NCBI RefSeq assembly: GCF_000153405.2
Contig: NC_020802.1
Coordinates: 1,941,883 to 2,005,882, forward strand
Length of the DNA: 64,000 bases
Origin: Psychromonas sp. CNPT3
Lineage (GTDB): Bacteria > Pseudomonadota > Gammaproteobacteria > Enterobacterales > Psychromonadaceae
Reading direction: 5' to 3'
Shown: in pieces, positions 56,246 to 64,000 of the stretch
How the letters are laid out: the number at the start of each line of letters is the position of its first letter
How positions within the stretch are numbered: position 1 is the first letter of the stretch
The notes under the pieces: model-generated
What the model was told of the DNA's origin: nothing
The model's database searches: none
Seen by the model: the letters and a program-made list of their open reading frames with translations, nothing else
Made by a program: the position numbers and the translations under genes

Positions 56246-57253
56246 CTAACGTCTAATTTGAATTCTAACTCGTCTTTTTTCTGTACTCGTACCAATAAAA
56301 GATGACCAACCAAGTGAAAATTGACCCTGCCCCCCCAATTGCATTGGAAGCGCTTCATCTGCTTTTAATTCAAGCTCTAAATCAAAGGCCATCTGTTCAC
56401 GTAAAATAAATTCAATTAACTTACAAAAAGGTAAATATTCTTTACCTGAAGGAAGAAAATCTTTAAAACGCATTTGTGTCATGTTTTTTACACAAATGAC
56501 AAATTTACCCATACAATCTTTAACATCCTCTCCAATAATAGTGTCATTGCCTAGTTGTACATTCGCTCTTCCCAATTGCATTCTTTGATTTTCAGGGATC
56601 CTTACTTTTCGGACCTCCCACTGTCGAATACTGACATCAGATAAATCAAAACAATGTGCAACAATCCCAGACACAACTTGTGGGGAACGACTTCGACCCG
56701 CTAACATCCCGGCATAAGACAACATTTTGCACCAATTAATAGGCGTGTCGCCACGTAGTTCTTTATCTGCTAATCCGACTAATGCAAATAGCTGAGCTGA
56801 AAAATCATCACTAGCATTTTCTTTAAATCGCACGTAATAACGATATTTCCTCCAAACTCGATACAATAAAGCAAGTAAACGATTATTAAAAAAATCTAAA
56901 AATTCTTTGCGTAATCCGTTTTCATCTTCTGTTGCAATGCGCTCTAAAAAAAAACCGGGTAATGGAGATTGAGATCCCGTTAATCCAAAAAAAGTGGTCT
57001 CTAATTTAATGCGTCCGTTATCCATTGACTCTACTTTTGTAACATCACTAGAGGCAAAACCTAAGCTGGGATTTGCGCTAAATAAAAGACGACAACGTAA
57101 CTCCCAATTTTCACTTTCTGGCTCTTCATCTTGAAGACGATGTAATAATTCAACCAGTTGATAAAAATTGTAAGATTCAACCTGCTTTGGTAATTGTATG
57201 TCTATTGTTGCACTCTCTAAATCAGAGGTTGCATCCCTATTTGCGTGCCCCAT
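56246..57253 (-). CDS. tssG: TssG, T6SS baseplate component
   Basis: The 335-residue protein has the TssG pattern, with YNFYQLVELLHRL near the N-terminus and LGFASSDVTKV and FFGLTGSQSPLPGFFLE after it. Its start overlaps tssF by 37 bases. It forms the baseplate wedge with TssF and TssE. Confidence 0.95.
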   Translation of the reverse strand: MGHANRDATSDLESATIDIQLPKQVESYNFYQLVELLHRLQDEEPESENWELRCRLLFSANPSLGFASSDVTKVESMDNGRIKLETTFFGLTGSQSPLPGFFLERIATEDENGLRKEFLDFFNNRLLALLYRVWRKYRYYVRFKENASDDFSAQLFALVGLADKELRGDTPINWCKMLSYAGMLAGRSRSPQVVSGIVAHCFDLSDVSIRQWEVRKVRIPENQRMQLGRANVQLGNDTIIGEDVKDCMGKFVICVKNMTQMRFKDFLPSGKEYLPFCKLIEFILREQMAFDLELELKADEALPMQLGGQGQFSLGWSSFIGTSTEKRRVRIQIRR

Positions 57254-58983
57254 GTATATTTTTCCTGATTTACAGAGTTAATAACTACCAATTCATGAAA
57301 CGAATTAATACTTGCGTATAATGCAAAAAATCGACTTAGTACCGATCCAAACAAATACAAATCACCTTCAGATCCAAATGAAGTTTGATCTAATTCAATT
57401 ACCGATTGCAAACCTCGAACCGGTAATCCTCGAATAATTTTCTCTATCGGTTGCGATGTGATTTTTACAATTCCTTGTAAGCGTTGCTTAGCGATTAATT
57501 CAGCTTGACGATCTACTAATGACCTAAAATCATAAGCACGCAAAATAGAGCACAAAGCATCACGAGAAAGTAACGATAAATAATTTAATGATAAATTTGA
57601 AATTAAAGTCCATAACAAACTGCCATCTAATACAGGCCGTAATGGCTGAGTTGGTTCAGTGATATTTTCAAAGCTTGCATAAGCAGGTGATGAGTCCGTT
57701 GCGACACAAATATCACCTCGACCTAACTCCAAAGGAAGTTGACGATTAGTACAAATAAGATGCAGAGAAATCGCTTCACTAAGACCTATACATTGCGTTT
57801 CATCACCACGAACAAATGAAATGTAATGATCAAAACCGTCATTACGTAAGCTGTTTTTTACGCGTACTCGATAATATAACGATTGACGATCACGACTACG
57901 TTCAATTTCATGTTGAAAACTTTCAAATGGACTATAAATTCTTGGTTCTCCACGCACTCTACCTGTCTCAGAGCCCTTCCAACCTTGCACTCTTTGTACA
58001 TTAAAAATTTCATAATGCGCGGGGTAACGACTTGAGGGAGTAACTTTGTATTCTGTCTTTTTGCCGTTTAGATCAATGGGATCAGCATCATGCTCAAAAA
58101 TATTAATCGCAGGCGTACAATACAGCTCAAAACTTTTATCCCGAACGCGCACATCAGCTGGTAACGTTCTTGAAAAACAAAAACGTAACGTCATTTTCCC
58201 TGAGACTGTTGGTGCAATATTTTTGCCAATTGACATCACATCAAAAAATAAAAAAGCATCTTGAAATACTAAGTATTCCTGTAAAATACGATAACCTTCA
58301 TAAACATTTTTAGGGTAGGGTAAAATAGCATCCTTACCATCAAAACCAACAACTTGAAAACTACCTTTAGGTAAAGTAAAAGTGCTATCTCCCGCAATAA
58401 CATCAATTCGTTGTAAATAATGACTGAGCCATAAATACAACATTTGTGCACTATAATTATGCCCACCTAAATAAAAACGTAAATTATCAAGTTTCATTTT
58501 GCTGACGTTTTGATCACCTAACAAACATAAATTAACATCAATTATTGAGGCTTCACGAGTATGAGTTGTTACCACACTCTCACGCTCTAACGGGTAAATA
58601 TCTAAATCACGGCAGGTGCTAAAATGACAAATAGTATCCGATACAAGTAAACTATCAAGACGCGTTCCCTTTAATACTGTCTGCCGTGAACTAATCGCTT
58701 TTATCTTTGGATTAAATTTAATAATACTAATACTTGGTACTGGCCTTAAATAGTTTGGCCACAACATATTAATAATAGAATGAGTTAATTCAGGAAAATC
58801 ATCCTCAACTTTCTCACGTAAACGCCCCGTTAAAAAGGCAAAACCTTCTAATAGTCGCTCAACATCAGGATCAGTTGTTCGGCCATGTAAAAAACGAGAA
58901 AGTTGAGGGTAAACCTCTGAAAACTCCATGCCCTGCTCTTTAAGAAAAGCTAATTCTTCTCGGAAATATTTGCCATTTGACAC
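57217..58983 (-). CDS. tssF: TssF, T6SS baseplate component
   Basis: The 588-residue protein begins YFREELAFLKEQGMEFSEVY, the hallmark TssF opening, and continues with DPDVERLLEGFAFLTGRLRE. The length is typical. It makes the wedge with TssG and is encoded 2 bases after tssE. Confidence 0.95.
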   Translation of the reverse strand: MSNGKYFREELAFLKEQGMEFSEVYPQLSRFLHGRTTDPDVERLLEGFAFLTGRLREKVEDDFPELTHSIINMLWPNYLRPVPSISIIKFNPKIKAISSRQTVLKGTRLDSLLVSDTICHFSTCRDLDIYPLERESVVTTHTREASIIDVNLCLLGDQNVSKMKLDNLRFYLGGHNYSAQMLYLWLSHYLQRIDVIAGDSTFTLPKGSFQVVGFDGKDAILPYPKNVYEGYRILQEYLVFQDAFLFFDVMSIGKNIAPTVSGKMTLRFCFSRTLPADVRVRDKSFELYCTPAINIFEHDADPIDLNGKKTEYKVTPSSRYPAHYEIFNVQRVQGWKGSETGRVRGEPRIYSPFESFQHEIERSRDRQSLYYRVRVKNSLRNDGFDHYISFVRGDETQCIGLSEAISLHLICTNRQLPLELGRGDICVATDSSPAYASFENITEPTQPLRPVLDGSLLWTLISNLSLNYLSLLSRDALCSILRAYDFRSLVDRQAELIAKQRLQGIVKITSQPIEKIIRGLPVRGLQSVIELDQTSFGSEGDLYLFGSVLSRFFALYASINSFHELVVINSVNQEKYTWGTQIGMQPLI

Positions 58984-58985
58984 GT

Positions 58986-59423
58986 TTAAATCACTCTATA
59001 ATTTTTGTTGTTATCTAATAAAAGATCTATTTGAATTTTTTTGTCGATAGCACTACTATTCAAACTCGCTGTAATATGAAAACGCAGATTTAGCGGACTA
59101 TCATCATCCGCTAAAATATGAATATCCATTTCTTTTATACGAGGTTCATAACGTTCAATGCACTCGAAAATAGCGAGTTTAATTTGTAAAGCTAAATCAT
59201 TACTGCCTAAAGTTGCATCATTAAAATCAATCAAACCCAAGTTTGGAGCACTTTGCGCTTCACCCATACGTGTGTTTAATAAATCGCTGATGTTACGTTT
59301 AATAGAGTCTAAAACGTCACCAGGATCAGGACCTTTCATAATCGAACGCATAGGAGCATCTTTTTCTAATCGCTCAAACAAACTAACGCCATATGCGCTA
59401 TCTTCGAGTACTATATAAGACAT
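58986..59423 (-). CDS. tssE: TssE, gp25-like baseplate protein
   Basis: The 145-residue protein has the gp25-like lysozyme-related fold, with SIKRNISDLLNTRMGEA near residue 40 and ERYEPRIKEMDIH near 93. It initiates sheath polymerisation from the baseplate. It is encoded 6 bases after tssC. Confidence 0.94.
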   Translation of the reverse strand: MSYIVLEDSAYGVSLFERLEKDAPMRSIMKGPDPGDVLDSIKRNISDLLNTRMGEAQSAPNLGLIDFNDATLGSNDLALQIKLAIFECIERYEPRIKEMDIHILADDDSPLNLRFHITASLNSSAIDKKIQIDLLLDNNKNYRVI

Positions 59424-59429
59424 AATAAA

Positions 59430-60911
59430 CTACACCTTATCCAAACGACCAACGAGTGACAGCTCAAAATTTGCCCCCATATACTTGAAATGAGGACGAA
59501 CGGAAAGTGACACTTGATACCAACCTGGATCTCCCTCAACATCAGACACTTCAATTTTAGCTGCGCGAAGTGGGCGACGACTACGAACTTCTGCAGGTGG
59601 ATTTTCTTGATCTGCAACATATTGCTTTATCCAACCATTTAGTTCACGCTCTAAATCTTGACGCTCTTTCCACGCTCCAATTTGTTCGCGTTGTAACACT
59701 TTTACATAATGCGCAAGACGATTAATGATCATCATGTAAGGTAATTGTGTACCTAACTTATAATTGGTTTCTGCTTCACGTCCTTCCTTCGTATTTGGAA
59801 ATACTTTAGGTTTTTGAATAGAGTTAGCCGAAAAGAATGCTGCATTATCACTGCCTTTTCGCATCGTTAACGCAATAAACCCCTCTTCTGCCAATTCGAA
59901 TTCTTTACGATCTGTTATCAATACTTCAGTTGAAATTTTAGATTGTAATGCTCCCATTGATTCAAACATATGCACAGGAAGATCTTCAACTGCCCCTCCA
60001 CTTTGAGGACCGATAATGTTCGGACACCATCGATAATTTGCAAAGCTATCGGTTAAACGAGTGCCAAAACTAAATGCGGTATTTCCCCACAAATAGCTAT
60101 CATGAGAATCACTCACATTTTCACTGTAATTAAACGAACGAATAGGGCTTTCAATAGGATCATAAGGAACTCGCAATAAGAACCTTGGGGTCGTTAGGCC
60201 TAAATAACGTGCATCTTCTGAATCTCGTAAAGCCCTCCATTTAGTGTAACGAGGGCTTTCAAATATAGATTTAAGATCTTTAATATTAGGCAACTCTTCA
60301 AATGAATCAATTCCAAAAAATGAAGGTGCTACTGATGATATAAAGGGTGCATGAGCCATTGCGGCAACAGCGCCAATGTACTGAAGTAACTTAATATCAG
60401 GACTCGATGGTGTGAATGCATAATTACCAATGATAGCTCCGACGGGCTCTCCACCAAACTGCCCATAACCCGATGAATAAATATGTTGATATAAACCAGA
60501 TTGCACAGTTTCAGCTGCAAATTCAAAATCATCGAGCATTTCTTGCTTGGTCGCATGAAGCACTTCTACTTTGATGTTTTCACGAAAATCAGTGCGATCA
60601 ATTAATAATTTAAGACCACGCCATGACGATTCCAATGTTTGGACCGATTCATTGTGTAAAATCTCATCCATTTGCGCACTTATTTTATTATCTAAATCAA
60701 CAATCATATGATCTACAAGTGATTTATTAACTTGTTCATCAGTTTGTTTCGAACCTATTAAATTCTCAATAAAAGCGGCAATACCTTTCTTCGCAATATC
60801 ATAACCATCTTCACTGGGTTCAATGCGTGTTTGCGCCATTATTTCATCAAGTAAACTCATTTGACTAACTTCAGCTTGTTTGAGCACTTGCTCTTGCTCT
60901 TGATTTGACAT
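59430..60911 (-). CDS. tssC: TssC (VipB), large sheath subunit
   Basis: The 493-residue protein carries TssC signatures LESSWRGLKLLIDRTDF, YGQFGGEPVGAIIGNYAF and FLLRVPYDP. It forms the contractile sheath with TssB, wrapping the Hcp tube. It is encoded 47 bases after tssB. Confidence 0.97.
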   Translation of the reverse strand: MSNQEQEQVLKQAEVSQMSLLDEIMAQTRIEPSEDGYDIAKKGIAAFIENLIGSKQTDEQVNKSLVDHMIVDLDNKISAQMDEILHNESVQTLESSWRGLKLLIDRTDFRENIKVEVLHATKQEMLDDFEFAAETVQSGLYQHIYSSGYGQFGGEPVGAIIGNYAFTPSSPDIKLLQYIGAVAAMAHAPFISSVAPSFFGIDSFEELPNIKDLKSIFESPRYTKWRALRDSEDARYLGLTTPRFLLRVPYDPIESPIRSFNYSENVSDSHDSYLWGNTAFSFGTRLTDSFANYRWCPNIIGPQSGGAVEDLPVHMFESMGALQSKISTEVLITDRKEFELAEEGFIALTMRKGSDNAAFFSANSIQKPKVFPNTKEGREAETNYKLGTQLPYMMIINRLAHYVKVLQREQIGAWKERQDLERELNGWIKQYVADQENPPAEVRSRRPLRAAKIEVSDVEGDPGWYQVSLSVRPHFKYMGANFELSLVGRLDKV

Positions 60912-60958
60912 GTATTATGATCCTTTCATTTATTTTAGTTAAAAATAAAATTACCTCG

Positions 60959-61468
60959 TTATTTTTGGGCTTGCTTAGGCTCTTCTTTAACAAGTTTAAA
61001 TTCTGCAAGTAACTTTTCGCGTGACTCATCCGAAGAAATTATCTCTTGAAGACGAGAACGAAAAGCAGGAATATTACCTAATGGACCCTTCAGAGCAACT
61101 AAGGCTTCACGTAATTCAATTAACTTATTTATCTCTGGAACTTGGAATGCAATTGAATCAGGAGAAAAATCGGCTAAAGATTTAAAAGATAATTCAACAG
61201 TCAAATCACCTTCATTTTCTTCAGATAATTTATTTACGACAGTCGTCTTGATGGTTAAGTTATTTTCATGCATGACCGATGTAAAATTGTTTTTATTAAC
61301 AGACACGGCCTTACGATCTTCAATCGTCATTTCTTCGCCATGACCTTTAAAATCACCTACAACCATTATTTTTAATGGTAATTCAACTTCTGATTGGTTA
61401 TCACCCGTAGCTGGAACATATTTGATGTTAATACGTTCCTTTGGAGCAATACTTCCTTCTTTAGACAT
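60959..61468 (-). CDS. tssB: TssB (VipA), small sheath subunit
   Basis: The 169-residue protein has the TssB pattern KERINIKYVPATG, PLKIMVVGDFKG and a C-terminal helical region (LLAEFKLVKEEP). It is the first gene of the minus-strand T6SS operon, so the operon promoter should lie within the few hundred bases upstream of it (higher coordinates). It is paired with tssC for the sheath. Confidence 0.96.
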   Translation of the reverse strand: MSKEGSIAPKERINIKYVPATGDNQSEVELPLKIMVVGDFKGHGEEMTIEDRKAVSVNKNNFTSVMHENNLTIKTTVVNKLSEENEGDLTVELSFKSLADFSPDSIAFQVPEINKLIELREALVALKGPLGNIPAFRSRLQEIISSDESREKLLAEFKLVKEEPKQAQK

Positions 61469-61889
61469 GTTTTATCCCCATTGACTTGTTATTAAATAAA
61501 CTTTCATGATCAAAATGCTTAGATAAATAAACTCTTTGCAGCACACTATAATTAATTATCATTCATCCGCTCACAGTTAATTGACAACCAATTAACAAAT
61601 AAGCAGTTGTCAATTACATTAGAGTAGATTAACAATTGCTTATTAAATGTAAGTTTTAACTATTATGTTGAAGGCGATCGCATTTATAAAAAATTTACTG
61701 CAATCACAGTGTAAATTTTTAAAAATGATCGTTGTAAAATAAAAAACAATAAAAAACAATAAAAAACAAAGTATTGAATCTTGCCACGCAGTTGACGAAA
61801 TAAACTAAATTATTAGATATTTCTCTATTTTTAAGATCATGAGTACATAGACATTAATTTTCAGGACAACATTACTCATATACATGATA
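61469..61889. other. Upstream region of the T6SS operon
   Basis: About 420 bases without a gene. It contains inverted repeats (see 61578-61616) and three tandem AAAAAACAAT units near 61741. I find no clear sigma-54 site reading towards tssB. Confidence 0.45.
61578..61616. promoter_or_regulatory. Inverted repeat upstream of tssB
   Basis: TAATTGACAAC and GTTGTCAATTA make an 11-bp perfect inverted repeat with a 17-base centre, about 110 bases upstream of the tssB start. It is a possible operator for the main T6SS operon. Function is inferred from position only. Confidence 0.4.
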
Positions 61890-62480
61890 ATGATGGCACT
61901 GCGTTACACCTGCTTATAAACTCAGTTATCGTGAAATAGAAGATATATTTTCGGAGCGTACTATTCATTTTGATAACTCAACCTTAAATCGTTGGATAAT
62001 CAAATATGCTCTTAAAATTGAAGCCTGCTTTAGAAAAAAAACGTAAAGTAGCGCATGGATGAAATTGATATAAAAGTGAAAGGATAAGTAGATCTATTAC
62101 TATAGAGTCGTCGATAAATACGGTTCTATTGTTGACTTTTACTTGAGTTAAAGCACTAATGATAGGATGCACACGCCTTTTCTAAAAAAACATTTAGCGT
62201 AGTGATTTACCCTGTAAGATTGCCTTTAATAAAAGTGCCACTAATGCAACTGCGCGGGATACGATCAATATTCGTCTTTTGTAGGTGAATACATGTTATG
62301 TATAATCAAAGTCTTGGCGGTTAAATACCTAATAATATTGTCGAACAAAGCCATCTAAAATTGAAAAGTAAAATGCATCCATGTTTAGGATAGGAGTCAT
62401 AGGTAGGCGCAGAGTCAACTATATACTGTGTTAAAGTATGCGCCATGATCGAAACCGGGCAGATGACCGATTCTGACGGA
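61890..62480 (+). pseudogene. Decayed IS6-family transposase gene
   Basis: Pieces of an IS6-type transposase can be read in shifting frames: KLSYREIEDIFSERTIHFDN, then STLNRWIIKYALKIEACF, RMDEIDIKVKG (stops replace the flanking Trp codons), YRVVDKYGSIVDF and VKYLNNIVEQSHLKLK. The gene is broken by frameshifts and stop codons and is surely inactive. No terminal inverted repeats were resolved. It lies between tssB and hcp. Confidence 0.75.
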
Positions 62481-62836
62481 ATGACGTCGTGGATCAGTTT
62501 TATGCTCTCGTCACATAATTGTATCTGAAGAAAAATCCCCCTTTAATTTAAAGGGTATTGTTTACGTTTTCGACAAAACTAAAATCATCTACATCACAAA
62601 ATAATTCCACTAAATTATTCATCTGCCCACTTTTTTTACTTTAAAATCGTTTCTGATAGAAAGATCTGATCGTTAGGTGGAGATTTAGTTCAATTTTCAA
62701 GTTAGTTATTTATTTCAAGCTCGCATTAAGCGAAATACTGCCTAACTAGGCTATAACTCGCCCAATAATCAAGCGAAATAACACCCAAAATAAAGTTTTA
62801 AAATTAAATGCGATTAAAAACATAGCATTAAAAGAA
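62481..62836. other. Upstream region of hcp
   Basis: About 355 bases with no gene. VasH-binding sites would be expected here, upstream of the sigma-54 promoter, but I cannot identify a repeated site with confidence. Confidence 0.4.
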
Positions 62837-62852
62837 TGGTGTAAATATTGCA
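62837..62852 (+). promoter_or_regulatory. Sigma-54 (RpoN) promoter of hcp
   Basis: TGGTGTAAATATTGCA fits the -24/-12 consensus (TGGYRYR, N4, TTGCA) at every position, with GG and GC separated by 10 bases. Transcription would start near 62863, 25 bases before the hcp ATG. The cluster encodes the sigma-54 activator VasH. Confidence 0.85.
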
Positions 62853-62887
62853 ATCTAATGTTCACACTCATAAAAAGGAAATAAAAA

Positions 62888-63406
62888 ATGCCAACTCCTT
62901 GCTATATTTCAATCGAAGGTAAAACTCAGGGTAATATTACTGCGGGTTCATTTACATCTGACTCTGTCGGTAATATTTATGTCGAAGGTCATGAAGATGA
63001 GATGTTAGTGCAAGCATTTGATCATATTGTAACTGTACCAACAGATCCTCAATCCGGTCAACCTTCGGGTCAACGCATCCACAAACCATTCAAATTTACT
63101 GTCGCATTAAATAAATCAGTCCCATTGATGTATAACGCATTGGCGTCTGGTGAAATGTTGCCAAAAATAGATCTTAAATGGTATAGAACATCAGTTGAAG
63201 GTAAACAAGAACATTTCTTTTCAACTATATTAACAGATGCAACAATTATCGACATAAACTGTCAAATGCCCCATTGTCAAGATGTAACAAAAGCTGATTT
63301 CACCCAACTTATAACTGTTTCTGTATCATATCGAGCCATTAATTGGGATCATAAAATATCAGGAACATCTGGATCTGACGATTGGCGCAAACCTATATCT
63401 GCATGA
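62888..63406 (+). CDS. hcp: Hcp (TssD), T6SS tube protein
   Basis: The 172-residue protein begins PTPCYISIEGKTQGNITAGS, the standard Hcp opening, and contains DPQSGQPSGQRIHKPF. Hexamers stack to form the tube that the sheath propels. It has AAGGAAATA upstream of the ATG, a sigma-54 promoter, and a strong terminator. It stands apart from the main operon and reads in the opposite direction, as hcp often does. Confidence 0.97.
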   Translation: MPTPCYISIEGKTQGNITAGSFTSDSVGNIYVEGHEDEMLVQAFDHIVTVPTDPQSGQPSGQRIHKPFKFTVALNKSVPLMYNALASGEMLPKIDLKWYRTSVEGKQEHFFSTILTDATIIDINCQMPHCQDVTKADFTQLITVSVSYRAINWDHKISGTSGSDDWRKPISA

Positions 63407-63448
63407 TCTGACATTTAACTTTAATATAGATACATATGAAGTTAGATG

Positions 63449-63486
63449 AAAATGTTGTCAACTTAGTAACAAGTTGACAACATTTT
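63449..63486 (+). terminator. Terminator of hcp
   Basis: AAAATGTTGTCAACTT and AAGTTGACAACATTTT form a perfect 16-bp stem around a 6-base loop, 43 bases after the hcp stop. The 3' arm ends in TTTT. Confidence 0.8.
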
Positions 63487-63512
63487 GATCAACTCCACCC
63501 GGCCACCTGACT

Positions 63513-64000
63513 TTATAAATTTTCATAGTTAATCGGCGTTAAATCACCGAATGTTGTATGCAGTCGCTCATGGTTGTAATAACGTATCTATTTTCAACAT
63601 CCTTCTTCATCATTTCACGTGTTAAGTGAACTATATTTAATCACCATTAAAACTTTAAACTCCCAAAAAATGTTCTACCACCGTGTTATTTAAACAAGCG
63701 CAGATGCTACTCATGGAAGCCATTATTTTTATACTTATTCAGTAAACGGTTAAATTACTCGCTCGTATATTAAGAGCCTCAATCACGATGGAACATTAAT
63801 TTTTCTTTAGGTTGCCTGATATTAATCGCTATTTGTAATGCTCGTTCAACTAAATCAACGGTCATTCTTTCGAAATAGTCCCACCTAGACCCAGCGAGAA
63901 TATAAGTCCATGACGATGAAAATACATCCAACCTTGGTTTGTTCTTAAATAAGTGACATCACCAAGCCAAATGAGGTTTACCTGCTTGGGATTAAACGGC
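63513..64000 (-). pseudogene. Decayed IS3-family transposase (orfB), partial
   Basis: On the minus strand, the end of an IS3 orfB can be read: RYYNHERLHTTFGDLTPINY near 63515-63590. An upstream part near the window edge reads VNLIWLGDVTYLRTNQGWMY (63900-64000). Between them the frame is broken several times, but pieces such as ISGNLKKN and NNTVVEHFLGV are recognisable. The gene continues past the window end and is inactive. Confidence 0.8.

Overview
The window is AT-rich chromosomal DNA from a gammaproteobacterium. A PTS glucose transporter tail of the enteric/vibrio type, a norspermidine pathway, and a type VI secretion (T6SS) cluster in the Vibrio cholerae vas gene order point to a marine, Vibrio-like or Psychromonas-like bacterium. 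The genus is a guess; the class is well supported.

Region by region. 1-420: the 3' end of ptsG and two hairpins. 1055-4463 (minus): a tight three-gene operon for a response regulator, a histidine kinase and an orphan sugar-binding-type protein. 4657-10347 (plus): a promoter, a candidate 36-residue leader ORF, then the norspermidine genes (diaminobutyrate aminotransferase, diaminobutyrate decarboxylase, carboxynorspermidine synthase and nspC). 10482-11047: four tandem initiator tRNA genes behind one strong promoter. 11807-27577: an accessory region. It holds a giant (about 1,796 aa) protein with two tyrosine-recombinase-like domains and a partner gene, an integrase/excisionase/repressor module with an HD-domain gene and palindromic operators, a Hachiman (hamA-hamB) defence pair, unrecognised genes, and remnants of IS1182-like and IS21-family elements.

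27578-41090 (minus): the effector end of the T6SS locus. VgrG and a DUF4123 chaperone are followed by a tandem array of small protein, lipase effector and periplasmic immunity units. There are three effector/immunity pairs; a fourth unit is cut off by the IS21 remnant. Copies A and B form a direct repeat of about 3.3 kb with a period of 3,357 bp. A PAAR gene and a tandem-repeat ORF sit between copies B and C.

41177-61468 (minus): the T6SS structural operon, read as tssB, tssC, tssE, tssF, tssG, fha, tssJ, tssK, tssL, clpV, vasH, vasI, tssA, tssM, vasL, vgrG. hcp (62888-63406) is divergent and has a near-perfect sigma-54 promoter, which fits control by the cluster's own enhancer-binding protein VasH. 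With Hcp, VgrG and PAAR, all 13 core T6SS components are present. Decayed IS6-like and IS3-like transposase genes flank hcp.

The T6SS makes the injection machine, the array supplies antibacterial lipases with matching immunity proteins, and the neighbouring island adds mobility and anti-phage functions. The least familiar items are the two-domain giant recombinase with its partner, the small protein family with a constant N-terminus and variable C-terminus that precedes each lipase, and the candidate leader peptide of the norspermidine operon.
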